From Nakamurella flavida (GTDB lineage: Bacteria > Actinomycetota > Actinomycetes > Mycobacteriales > Nakamurellaceae), in NCBI RefSeq assembly GCF_030811475.1, contig NZ_JAUSQV010000001.1:186001-250000 (forward strand): a stretch of DNA of 64,000 bases, in the 5' to 3' direction. Position numbers and translations under genes: made by a program. Of the stretch, positions 35,157 to 42,916 are shown piece after piece (within the stretch, counting starts at the first letter, position 1; each line of letters begins with the position of its first letter). The notes below the pieces were generated by a model that was not told the DNA's origin, made no database searches, and saw nothing but the letters and a program-made list of their open reading frames with translations.

Positions 35157-35942
35157 GTGACCGGGACCGAGGATGCTGATCGTTGGGGCGGGGAGTCCGA
35201 CGCCGACCGCACGGGAATGTCCGAGGAGGTCCTGGCGGCGCTGGCGGCACACCCGCAGGACATGGCGGACCTGGTGGATGCGTTGAGCCCCCGGGTCACC
35301 GACCAGGAATCGTTGCTCCGGCTGATGCAGAAGGTCTCGGTGCAGGCGGTCCGCCTGCTGCCCGACGTCCGGTGGGCCGGTGTCACCGCCCAGTTCGACG
35401 GGGACCCCTTCACCTGTGCCCACACCCACCACCGGGTCCTGGTGCTGGACGAGGAGCAGTACCGGGGCGGGGACGGACCCTGCCTGCGCGCCCTGCGCAG
35501 CGGGCGCGCCGTGCACGCCGATCTGGACGAACTCCACCGCCGGTGGCCGCGGATGGGCGCCACCGCCCGGGCGGTCGGGGTGCGGGCGGTCACCGCCTTC
35601 CCGCTGCGTGCCGGAGCCATCCCCGCCGCCGCCCTCAACCTGTACTGCACCAGCGAGTCCGCGTCGGCGAGACTCGATGTCCACCTGCCGACCGTCCTGG
35701 TGGAGTACCTGCAACGCGGCCTGGCGGACTTCGTGGCCGCCAATCCGCAGAAGACCAGCCATGTCCAGCTCCTCCAGGCCATCTACGCGCAGACCGTGAT
35801 CGGCCGGGCCCAGGGGGTCGTCATGGTCCGATCCGCTGTCGACAAGGACCGTGCTCTGGACGAGCTCACCCAGCGGGCCCGGCAACGCCGGCTTCCGTTG
35901 TGGCGCTACGCGGACGAGGTCGTCAACACGGTGCCCGACTGA
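35157..35942 (+). CDS. GAF-ANTAR domain RNA-binding antiterminator-type regulator
   Basis: 261 residues. The GAF-like domain (about residues 45-190) contains VRWAGVTAQFDGDPFTCAHTHHRVLVLDEEQYRGGDGPCLRALRSGRAV. The C-terminal ANTAR domain (about 200-255) has IYAQTVIGRAQGVVMVRSAVDKDRALDELTQRARQRRLPLWRYADEVV. ANTAR proteins bind paired hexaloop hairpins in mRNA leaders and prevent termination. In Firmicutes the ethanolamine regulator EutV is of this class, so the position next to the eut operon is suggestive. GAF-ANTAR genes are common in actinobacteria, however. GTG 35157 starts the frame after a good GGAGG-type site. Confidence 0.85.
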   Translation: MTGTEDADRWGGESDADRTGMSEEVLAALAAHPQDMADLVDALSPRVTDQESLLRLMQKVSVQAVRLLPDVRWAGVTAQFDGDPFTCAHTHHRVLVLDEEQYRGGDGPCLRALRSGRAVHADLDELHRRWPRMGATARAVGVRAVTAFPLRAGAIPAAALNLYCTSESASARLDVHLPTVLVEYLQRGLADFVAANPQKTSHVQLLQAIYAQTVIGRAQGVVMVRSAVDKDRALDELTQRARQRRLPLWRYADEVVNTVPD

Positions 35943-36031
35943 CGGTCCGGTCGGCGCGGGCCACGAGGGTCGGCACCACCGCCCATGGTGACGATGTGCT
36001 CGCGATGGTGGTGCTTCCGAGTCGTGGTCGC

Positions 36032-36063
36032 TATGGTCATGGCTGTCCAGACTGTACGTACAG
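36032..36063 (+). promoter_or_regulatory. Promoter and 12-bp palindrome upstream of the sugar-binding protein gene
   Basis: TATGGT at 36032-36037 is a candidate -10 with a start near 36044. The perfect palindrome CTGTACGTACAG (36052-36063) follows, flanked on both sides by CTGTCC. Position just downstream of the start suits repression by a dimeric regulator. Confidence 0.45.
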
Positions 36064-36130
36064 CCTGTCCGGAATCGTCGGGTGCGGGTGTGCGTCCGTC
36101 CAGCCGATGTCGACGACCGGGAGCTGCCGC

Positions 36131-37327
36131 ATGCACACCTCATCCACCACGAAGCGGGCGCTGCCCCTGGCATTCCTCTCCGCCGGTGCCCTGCTGCTCG
36201 CCGGATGTGGAGGGTCCACGACGGCCGGCGGCTCCGGCTCGACCGCGGAATCGGCCGGCGCGACGGCCGGCAGCACGGCCGGTGCCACGTCCGGGACGGC
36301 CGGGTCGGCCACCGATGCCTCGTCCAGCGCTTCCGGGTCCGCAGGGTCCGCGCCCGCCGGCGAGAGCATCGCGGTCACCCTCATCACCAAGGACCTGATC
36401 AATCCGTTCTTCATCGCCATGCAGAACGGTGCGAAGGCCGCCGCCGAGAAGGACAACGTCCAGCTCACCGTGGCGGCGGGCCGGGAGGACGGCGACGAGG
36501 AGGGTCAGGTGCGCGCCATCGAGGAGGCCATCGCCCGGGGCGACCAGGGCATCCTCATCACCCCCAGCGGCCCCGCGGTCAACCCGGCGATCGAGCAGGC
36601 CCGTTCCGCCGGCCTGTACGTCGTCGCGCTGGACACCCCGCCCGAACCGGCCGACACGGTCGACATCACCTTCGCCACCGACAACTTCACCGCCGGCGAG
36701 CTGATCGGGCAGTGGACGGCGCAGCAGCTGGGTGGACGCAAGGCGGTCATCGCCCTGCTCGACCAGTTCAACGACAAGATCGTCACCGTCGACTACAACC
36801 GCGACCAGGGCTTCCTGACCGGCATGGGCATCGACACGAAGGACCCGCAGCGCAACGGGGACGAGGACCCGTCCGGTTCCTATTCGGGCGGTGAGTACGA
36901 CATCGTCTGCAACGAGCCCACCGGCGGCGCGGTGGACGGCGGCCGGACGGCGATGGAGCTGTGCCTGGGCCAGCGCACCGACGTCAACGTCGTCTACACG
37001 TTGAACGAGCCCGCCGCCCAGGGCGCCGACGCGGCACTCAAGGCCGCGGGCATCACCGACGCCATCCTGGTGTCGGTCGACGGGTCCTGCCAGGGCGTCG
37101 CCGATGTGCAGGACGGCATCATCGACGCCACCTCGCAGCAGTACCCGCTGCGGATGGCCGAGCTGGGCGTCAGTGCCATCGCCACCATCGCCCGAGGCGG
37201 TGAGAAGCCTGCCGTCACCGAGGGTCTGGACTTCTTCGACACCGGCGTGGCCCTGATCACCGACACGCCCGCGGACGGGGTGGAATCGCTGACCGCCGCC
37301 GAGGGGGCCGAGATCTGCTGGGGCTGA
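36131..37327 (+). CDS. Sugar ABC transporter substrate-binding lipoprotein (orphan)
   Basis: A 398-residue lipoprotein with lipobox LLLAGC (Cys26), then a 50-residue Ser/Gly/Ala/Thr linker and a periplasmic-binding-protein type 1 domain of the ribose/fructose class (SIAVTLITKDLINPFFIAMQNGAKAAAE, GILITPSGPAVNPAIEQARSAGLYVVALDT, VDGSCQGVADVQDGIIDATSQQ). It resembles FrcB/RbsB-type binding proteins. No permease or ATPase gene is adjacent on either side, which is unusual. ATG 36131 has GGAG 8 bases upstream. Confidence 0.9.
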   Translation: MHTSSTTKRALPLAFLSAGALLLAGCGGSTTAGGSGSTAESAGATAGSTAGATSGTAGSATDASSSASGSAGSAPAGESIAVTLITKDLINPFFIAMQNGAKAAAEKDNVQLTVAAGREDGDEEGQVRAIEEAIARGDQGILITPSGPAVNPAIEQARSAGLYVVALDTPPEPADTVDITFATDNFTAGELIGQWTAQQLGGRKAVIALLDQFNDKIVTVDYNRDQGFLTGMGIDTKDPQRNGDEDPSGSYSGGEYDIVCNEPTGGAVDGGRTAMELCLGQRTDVNVVYTLNEPAAQGADAALKAAGITDAILVSVDGSCQGVADVQDGIIDATSQQYPLRMAELGVSAIATIARGGEKPAVTEGLDFFDTGVALITDTPADGVESLTAAEGAEICWG

Positions 37328-37348
37328 CCGGCCCGGGCGCGGGACGCA

Positions 37349-37386
37349 CCGGTCCCGACCGGACCGTCATCTCCGGTCGGGACCGG
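37349..37386. terminator. Bidirectional terminator
   Basis: Perfect 15-bp arms (37349-37363, 37372-37386) with an 8-base loop, placed exactly between the convergent sugar-binding and VOC genes. Confidence 0.85.
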
Positions 37387-37389
37387 CGC

Positions 37390-37749
37390 TCAGGCGCGGT
37401 CGTGCAGGGTGATCAGGTATCCGTCGGGGTCGGCAAAGGTGAAGGTGCGGCCGAACGGGCCGTCGGTGGGGGCGGCGGCGATGGGGACGCCGGCGGCGAC
37501 CATCGTGTCGTGGACGCGTTGGGCGTCCGGTGCGTGCATCCACACCGCGATGCCGCGGCCGAGTGGCCCGGCATCGAGATCGACACCGGGGAGCGGCTCC
37601 CGCACGGCGAAGGACGCCGGCGTGGTGGCGAAGACGACGGCGTGCGGCGGCCCGGGCTGCCGGGTGAAGCCGAGGAACTCCTCGTAGAACGCGGCCGACG
37701 CCGCCATGTCGCGAACCTGCAGGGAGATGAAGCCGGGGCCGGACGCCAT
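37390..37749 (-). CDS. VOC-family (glyoxalase/bleomycin resistance) protein
   Basis: 119 residues with one vicinal-oxygen-chelate unit of two beta-alpha-beta-beta-beta modules: FISLQVRDMAASAAFYEEFLGF, then GIAVWMHAPDAQRVHDTMVAAGV and TFTFADPDGYLITLHDRA. Metal ligands are not obvious beyond the terminal positions, so it may be a dioxygenase, a binding protein or an antibiotic-sequestering protein. ATG 37749 has AAGGAG at 37756-37761. It is controlled by a promoter with two identical dyad operators (37767-37812), but no regulator gene is adjacent. Confidence 0.87.
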   Translation of the reverse strand: MASGPGFISLQVRDMAASAAFYEEFLGFTRQPGPPHAVVFATTPASFAVREPLPGVDLDAGPLGRGIAVWMHAPDAQRVHDTMVAAGVPIAAAPTDGPFGRTFTFADPDGYLITLHDRA

Positions 37750-37766
37750 CGTGGTCTCCTTCGTCG

Positions 37767-37784
37767 ATGTCAGTGGTCTGACAT
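37767..37784. promoter_or_regulatory. Operator O2: ATGTCAG-TGGT-CTGACAT
   Basis: Perfect 7-bp-arm dyad covering the predicted transcription start of the VOC gene (about 37783). Arms are identical to O1 at 37795-37812, with 28 bp between equivalent positions. Confidence 0.75.
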
Positions 37785-37789
37785 TCGAG

Positions 37790-37819
37790 ACGGTATGTCA
37801 GCAACCTGACATGCGTCAA
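37790..37819 (-). promoter_or_regulatory. Promoter of the VOC gene
   Basis: Minus-strand TTGACG (37814-37819), 18-bp spacer, TACCGT (37790-37795). It is the best sigma-70-type promoter in the window. The spacer is almost exactly filled by operator O1. Confidence 0.65.
37795..37812. promoter_or_regulatory. Operator O1: ATGTCAG-CAAC-CTGACAT
   Basis: Perfect 7-bp-arm dyad lying between the -35 and -10 of the VOC promoter. The same arms as O2 and a different central tetranucleotide show that the arms, not chance, are conserved. Confidence 0.75.
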
Positions 37820-37935
37820 GGCCGACGGGCGTTCGATCTCCCGAGGTCCCGGCGACACCTGCCCGGGGGTGCGGCCGACGCCCCCGCGCCCGCGGAGGGG
37901 AAAGTGTCCCGCGGGCCCCGTGGTTCGATCGGGAC

Positions 37936-38886
37936 GTGACCAGGTCCTCCAGCGCCCGCGACTTCTCCGATGCCGACGTGCCCACCGATGCCGATCCCTC
38001 GCCGTTGCGTCAGGTGATCCTGGCCCAGTCCGAGGCGCCGGGCGGGGCCGCGGTCGCCCTGTTCGGCCCGGCCACCGTCCACGGGGCCGAACCCGATGAT
38101 GCTGCGACGCAGGAGGTGTCGTGGCTGGCGGCCGAACTGGGCCTGCCGCTGCGCCCGCCGCCGCTGTTCACCCCGGACGCCTACGTGCTCCAGTCCGCGC
38201 TCGGGGAGCGGTTGCTGACCCCGCCCGCGGACCGGGTGGCCGCGGGTCCGACCACCGATGCGGTGCACGGCGACGGCGGCCCCTGGACCCCGGGGCACAG
38301 TGCGGCGATCCTGCGCTCCCCGGTCATCGCGCTCAACTACCACGACATCGATCCGGAGAACCGGCCGCAGGCGGAGGCCATGGTCCGGCGGGTTGCCGCA
38401 CTCGGCCCCACCCTGGACCCCTGGCCCGCCGATCCGGCCGCCGGCGGGGGTGACTCTGCGGGCACCCTCCCCGGCCCGCGCATCGTCGTCGGCTTCTACG
38501 ACGGGTACGGCTTCGCGGGGCGGTTCGGCGCCGAGCTCTGCGCCGAGCTGGGGGTGCGGGCGACGTTCTTCCCGCTGTTCGAACCGACCGACGAATCGGG
38601 CTGCGCCGAGTTGACCGACGACGAGCTGGCCGAGATCGCGCGCCACCACGAGATCGGGTTCCACACCAGCAGCCACGTCACCCCCGAGGAGATCACCCCG
38701 GACGCCCTGGAACGGGAGGTGTTCGGTCCGCTGCGTCGGATCGAGGCCATCACCGGACGGATGCCCCGCCTCGCCGCCTGGCGCGGCGGTGCCCGGTTCG
38801 ACCCGCGCAGGCTCGGCGACGCGGCCCTGGTGGAGGCCGGGGTGCGGGGAATGATGTCGAACTGGTCGGTGGAACGGTTCGACTGA
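37936..38886 (+). CDS. Polysaccharide-deacetylase (NodB)-like protein
   Basis: 316 residues. The N-terminal third is unassigned. The NodB-like part (about residues 130-310) has LNYHDIDPENRPQA, motif 1 FYDGYGFAGRFGAELCAELGVRATFF, and motif 2 HEIGFHTSSH with both zinc-ligand His. The usual TFDDG is GFYDG, so the metal-binding Asp remains but the presumed catalytic-base Asp is Tyr. No signal peptide is seen. Activity as a classical deacetylase is doubtful; a cytoplasmic variant or binding role is possible. GTG 37936 is the first start in the frame. Confidence 0.75.
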   Translation: MTRSSSARDFSDADVPTDADPSPLRQVILAQSEAPGGAAVALFGPATVHGAEPDDAATQEVSWLAAELGLPLRPPPLFTPDAYVLQSALGERLLTPPADRVAAGPTTDAVHGDGGPWTPGHSAAILRSPVIALNYHDIDPENRPQAEAMVRRVAALGPTLDPWPADPAAGGGDSAGTLPGPRIVVGFYDGYGFAGRFGAELCAELGVRATFFPLFEPTDESGCAELTDDELAEIARHHEIGFHTSSHVTPEEITPDALEREVFGPLRRIEAITGRMPRLAAWRGGARFDPRRLGDAALVEAGVRGMMSNWSVERFD

Positions 38887-38896
38887 TCCGGGCCGG

Positions 38897-40336
38897 TCAG
38901 ACCTCGACGCTGTGCCGAGGGGGCTCGCGGTAGAGCGGATAGCGTGGCCCGACGATCGCGTCGCGCACGGCCCGGGACCACCACACGGGCCCGCCGAGTC
39001 GCTCCTGTGCCTGGGGCGTGAGCAGGACCCGCTCGGTGTGCGTCCCCGACGGGCCCGGCTGCACGCGGACCAGATCCAGGTCCGCGGCGAGAGCGGCGCG
39101 CGCGTTGGCCTCGCCGATCCGGCCGTACGACAGGGTCTCCACCTCCAGTCCGGGCACCAGGACCTTGACCGCCACCACCCCGTCGACGGCGACGGTGGTG
39201 GCCAGCACGTCGTGGCCGGCCAGCGCGGAGAGCAGATGGTCCAGCAGGGCCTGCTGATCGGGGAGCGGCGGGAGGTCGAGCCGGATCGAGTCGTAACCGA
39301 CCGTCCGGCCGACGTCGGGCTCGGTCAGGGCGCGCAGGTCGTCGGTGCTCAGGTCCGCCCAGGCCCGCATGGCGGCCACCGCGCGGGGTTCGCCGCCCGA
39401 CGGGTCCAGGCCGTCGCGGTAGGCGGCGGGCGCCAGGTCCATCGCGGCCTGACGGGGGCCGAAGCAGAACGCCTTGCGGGCCCGGGAGTTCGCGTACTCC
39501 AGCAACGCCTTGAGCAGGCTGGTCTCCGCATCGGGGTGGGCCGCCTCCCCGCAGGCGGTCAGCATGATCCGGGAGTCGGGGGAGTCGTCGCGACCCATGG
39601 CGTACGTCGAGACGACGCCGAGTTCGGTGCCCGCGTGCTTGAGCACCGGCTCCACCCCCACCGCGCGGAGCCGGTCCACCAGGGCGGCGACCCGCGGCGG
39701 GAGGCCGGCGGGATCGATGACCGGTGACCGGGAGTCGAGGGCGCGGAAGCGCAGGCCGTTGGTGTGCCGTTGCAGGATCTCGCCGAGACCGTGCGCGAGA
39801 GCGCGGGCCCGATCCGACCCGGCGCCCAGGCCGTTGGTGATCGGCGTGACGAGGGCCGTCCCCGCAGTGACCCCGTCGGTCAGCTCGCCCGGTCCGTTGA
39901 CGACGAACTCCTGGGGCACCCAGACGGTGTCCCCGCTGCGGACCCGTTCCATCGGCAACCAGGTCAGCGACATGTCCGAGGTGTAGGGCGATCCGGCGGG
40001 CAGGCACAGGGTGAGCGGGTCGGCGACCCGGTCGACCCCCTGGGCGGCGACCAGCTCACGGAACGACAGGCGCACGGCGCGGTCCCGGAGCGCGGACACC
40101 CCGTGGCCGGTCAGCACACCCTCGGCCAGCTCCCCGAGGCCGCTGACCTCGGCGGCCTCGTCGGTCAGCCCGTACCCGTTGCCGTGGTGCCCGACGGTTC
40201 CGGTGGACCGGTCGACCAGGGAACAGCTGGTCACCGGCACGCCGGTGCGGTCCAGCGCCGAGAGGGGGAACGAGACCACCTCGCCGACCGGCTGCAGCGC
40301 GGCGCGGTAGGCGGTGATCGCGTCGGCGACGGTCAT
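38897..40336 (-). CDS. Stand-alone YcaO-domain protein
   Basis: 479 residues. The ATP-binding YcaO signatures are present: GAGSDRARALAHGLGEILQRHTNG (about residues 171-194, SxxxAxxxAxxExxxR pattern) and AETSLLKALLEYANSRARKAF (about 270-290, ExxxSR). YcaO enzymes phosphorylate amide backbones to make azolines, thioamides or amidines. The C-terminus (REPPRHSVEV) lacks the PxPxP of azoline-forming members. No TfuA, E1-like or dehydrogenase partner and no precursor peptide is seen nearby. ATG 40336 has GGAAGG upstream. Confidence 0.82.
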   Translation of the reverse strand: MTVADAITAYRAALQPVGEVVSFPLSALDRTGVPVTSCSLVDRSTGTVGHHGNGYGLTDEAAEVSGLGELAEGVLTGHGVSALRDRAVRLSFRELVAAQGVDRVADPLTLCLPAGSPYTSDMSLTWLPMERVRSGDTVWVPQEFVVNGPGELTDGVTAGTALVTPITNGLGAGSDRARALAHGLGEILQRHTNGLRFRALDSRSPVIDPAGLPPRVAALVDRLRAVGVEPVLKHAGTELGVVSTYAMGRDDSPDSRIMLTACGEAAHPDAETSLLKALLEYANSRARKAFCFGPRQAAMDLAPAAYRDGLDPSGGEPRAVAAMRAWADLSTDDLRALTEPDVGRTVGYDSIRLDLPPLPDQQALLDHLLSALAGHDVLATTVAVDGVVAVKVLVPGLEVETLSYGRIGEANARAALAADLDLVRVQPGPSGTHTERVLLTPQAQERLGGPVWWSRAVRDAIVGPRYPLYREPPRHSVEV

Positions 40337-40442
40337 CGTCGGGACCTTCCGGAGGATCGGTGCCGACACGGCCGGCACAGCGATGACGGCAGCCGGTGGA
40401 CAGGCCACCGCCATCCGTGGCGACGGGGAACAGGTCGACCGG

Positions 40443-40793
40443 TCAGGGACGGCGGGCGCGGTCCTGCTTGGCGGCACGGGCCCGGCGGATGATCCAGACG
40501 CTCATCGCGATGGCGATGGCGATGAGCCACCAGTCCTCGGTGTGCGAGACGTGGTTGCCCAGGAAGGTCATCACCAGCAGCGCCACCACGCCGAGCAGCA
40601 GGATCAGCGTGCTGCCGCGCGGGGCCATCTTCTCCCAGCTGCCGTGCCAGCCCCACTCCTCGGACGGAGCGTCGGGGTTGTACGACACCACGGCGTTGTG
40701 CCCGCTCGCGACCTCCATCGTGCTGCCGGAGGCGTGCGTTCCCGCGCCCTCCTCGCCGCCGGTGGGCTGCTGACGTTCCAGTTCGCCTGCCAC
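40443..40793 (-). CDS. DUF2631 membrane protein (Rv2876-like)
   Basis: A 116-residue protein with a polar N-terminal half containing the conserved EWGWHGSWEKMAPRG segment, two membrane helices (STLILLLGVVALLVMTFLGN and DWWLIAIAIAMSVWIIRR) and a basic tail. Function is unknown, but it is conserved near dxr in mycobacteria (recalled), which fits its place here. GTG 40793 has AGGAG 5 bases upstream. Confidence 0.85.
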   Translation of the reverse strand: MAGELERQQPTGGEEGAGTHASGSTMEVASGHNAVVSYNPDAPSEEWGWHGSWEKMAPRGSTLILLLGVVALLVMTFLGNHVSHTEDWWLIAIAIAMSVWIIRRARAAKQDRARRP

Positions 40794-40917
40794 GTCTACT
40801 CCTCGCCAGGTGGTCGCGGTCGACCTGTGGGTCGACCCCCGTCATCGTCTCACGTCGGCGCCGCGCCCGGCCGGCTCCCGTCCCCGGCGACCCCACACCG
40901 ACCCCATCCCGGCATCG

Positions 40918-40923
40918 GATACT
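40918..40923 (+). promoter_or_regulatory. -10 element (GATACT) of a leaderless promoter
   Basis: GATACT ends 6 bases before GTG 40930. Exactly the same hexamer and spacing occur at the penicillin-binding lipoprotein gene (55228) and, on the minus strand, at 42835-42840. Confidence 0.55.
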
Positions 40924-40929
40924 GCCCCG

Positions 40930-41913
40930 GTGGGACGTGATGTGTGGTTGCACGGCTTCCCCCTCCCCGGGGCGGCCGATCTCGCGGCACGTGCGCAGGC
41001 GTGGGGATTCACCGGCCTGTTCCTGGCCGACAGCGAGATCCTGGTCGGCGACCCGTACGTCGAACTCGCCCTGGCCGTCCGGGCCACCACGACCCTGCGG
41101 CTGGGCCCGGCGGTCACCAATCCGGTCACCCGGGTGCCCGCGGTGACCGCGTCGGCCCTGCTCACCCTGCAGGTCGAGTCGGGCGGCCGGATCGAGGCGG
41201 TGATCGGCCGGGGCGACTCGGCCGTCGCCCAGCTCGGTCTGGCTCCGGCCACCGGGGCGGCGCTGGAGAGCGCGGTGCAGGAGATCCGGGGTCATCTGGG
41301 CACCGGGGGTCCGCCCACCGGTCCCCGCATGGCCTGGGCCGACCGCTTCGCCGCACCCGGGGTCCCGGTGGCGGTGGCCGCGTCCGGGCCCGTGACCATC
41401 GCCCTGGCCGCCCGGTGCGCGGACGGAGTCGACCTGACGGTGGGAGCCGATCCCGACCGGCTGGCCGCCGCGGTCCGGCAGGTGCGTACGGCGGCCGCCG
41501 GCCGGGACGTCCGGGTCGGCGCGTTCGTCGACGTCGCCGTGCACGAGGACGTCGGCGTGGCCCGCGACCTCGTCCGGGGGAGCGCGGCGATCTTCGCCCA
41601 CTTCGTCGCGCGCGGTCCCCTGGACGGGCTGCCGCCCGCGGATCGTGCCGTGGTCGAACGACTCGGTCGGGCCTACGCCGAGGCCGAGCACGGCCTGCGC
41701 TCCGCGGCGCACGCGGCCTCCCTGCCCGATGCCTTCCTCGACCGGTTCGCCGTGGTCGGCCCGCCCGCCGAGTGCACCCGTCGCCTGCGGGAGCTGTTCG
41801 ACCTCGGACTCAACCGGATCATCGTCGTCCCCGGTTCCCGGGACGCCGACCCCGCACTGCTCGCCGCGTCCGACGAGGCCTTCGCCACCCGGGTGCTCCC
41901 GGCTCTGCGCTGA
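40930..41913 (+). CDS. LLM-class flavin-dependent oxidoreductase
   Basis: A 327-residue TIM-barrel protein of the luciferase-like / F420-dependent group: LAARAQAWGFTGLFLADSE, LAVRATTTLRLGPAVTNPVTRVPAVTASALLTL, GGRIEAVIGRGDSAVAQLG, VAVAASGPVTIALAARCADGVDL. The fold and motifs suit F420 or FMN as cofactor; the substrate is unknown. GTG 40930 is chosen because of the -10 six bases upstream, which makes the gene leaderless. The open frame runs back to 40810 without any start signal. Confidence 0.85.
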   Translation: MGRDVWLHGFPLPGAADLAARAQAWGFTGLFLADSEILVGDPYVELALAVRATTTLRLGPAVTNPVTRVPAVTASALLTLQVESGGRIEAVIGRGDSAVAQLGLAPATGAALESAVQEIRGHLGTGGPPTGPRMAWADRFAAPGVPVAVAASGPVTIALAARCADGVDLTVGADPDRLAAAVRQVRTAAAGRDVRVGAFVDVAVHEDVGVARDLVRGSAAIFAHFVARGPLDGLPPADRAVVERLGRAYAEAEHGLRSAAHAASLPDAFLDRFAVVGPPAECTRRLRELFDLGLNRIIVVPGSRDADPALLAASDEAFATRVLPALR

Positions 41914-41976
41914 CCCGGCGGCGCAACGCGGGCCGCGCGGCGGTCGCGACCGGCCGGCATCGGGGCACCGGCGGGC

Positions 41977-42828
41977 TCAGGGCTGCCGGGCCGCCGACAC
42001 CGTCGCGACCACCGACCGCTGCCCGTCCACCGTGGTCGCGGTGACCGTCAGCTCGGCGCTCGATCCGTCCACCCATCCCGTCACGGTCGACCCGGGGGCC
42101 AGCGCCCGGGGCAGGCCGACGGTGCTGCCCGACTGGCACGGCTGCAGGTCCGTCTCGGTGTCGTTCAACAGATTGAGCAGGGTGTCCTGACCGGGATCGG
42201 ACCAGACCAGTCGGCCGTCGATCTCGGTGCGGCCGTCCGGTCCGGCCGAGCCCCGCACCGTCCAGTACCGCTGGAGGCCGCCGCCGGCGTCGGTCGCGGC
42301 GGAGTACAGGGCGAGACCGGGGACCCCGGCCGCGTTGATCCCCAGGGTGAGCAGGAAGGGATTGGGGTCGCCCAGCCCGTTCGTCCCCGCCTTGGCCACG
42401 TCGACGGCCAGATCCGCCGTGGTGCGGTAGGTCGAGGTGCCGGCCGTTCCGGCCGGCCCCGCGCAGGCGCCCAGTACCGCGATCGTCAGGTCGGCCGTAC
42501 CCCGCCAGGCCGACGGCAACGTCAACCGGGACCCGGGCAGCAGCACGGTGCTCACCGGGCTGGTCGTCGGGCCGGTGGTGCTCGGCCGGGTGGTTGTGCT
42601 GCCCGGGGACACGTCGGTCGCCGGGCTCGGATCCGTGATCGGGTCCGTCACGGCGGTGGTGGGGTCCGGCTCGACCGCGGGGCTGCTGACGGCCGGGACC
42701 GGATCGGCCGCGGCCGCGGGGTCGGTGGTGACCCGGACGATGGCCAGCGCGACGCCTGCGGAGGCCAGCAGGGCCAGCACCACGATGACCGTCACCCATC
42801 GGGGGCTGAGACGGTCTCGGTGGCTCAC
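41977..42828 (-). CDS. Membrane-anchored or exported protein of unknown function
   Basis: A 283-residue protein with one N-terminal hydrophobic segment (about residues 11-32, [21 protein letters not shown]), a Pro/Thr/Ser linker of about 60 residues ([23 protein letters not shown]), then an extracytoplasmic beta-rich domain with three Cys residues. I do not recognise a family. It is divergent from dxr. GTG 42828 is supported by GATACT ending 6 bases upstream. Confidence 0.72.
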   Translation of the reverse strand: MSHRDRLSPRWVTVIVVLALLASAGVALAIVRVTTDPAAAADPVPAVSSPAVEPDPTTAVTDPITDPSPATDVSPGSTTTRPSTTGPTTSPVSTVLLPGSRLTLPSAWRGTADLTIAVLGACAGPAGTAGTSTYRTTADLAVDVAKAGTNGLGDPNPFLLTLGINAAGVPGLALYSAATDAGGGLQRYWTVRGSAGPDGRTEIDGRLVWSDPGQDTLLNLLNDTETDLQPCQSGSTVGLPRALAPGSTVTGWVDGSSAELTVTATTVDGQRSVVATVSAARQP

Positions 42829-42834
42829 CGCCCC

Positions 42835-42840
42835 AGTATC
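42835..42840 (-). promoter_or_regulatory. -10 element (GATACT, minus strand) of a leaderless promoter
   Basis: On the minus strand GATACT is followed by 6 bases and then the GTG at 42828 of the exported-protein gene. Confidence 0.5.
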
Positions 42841-42916
42841 CCGGGCCGGACGGGTCCCCGGCCCGGCCGTTGCCCCGCATCACCGTCGGCCGACCGGGAG
42901 GGGGGAGGATGGCGCG

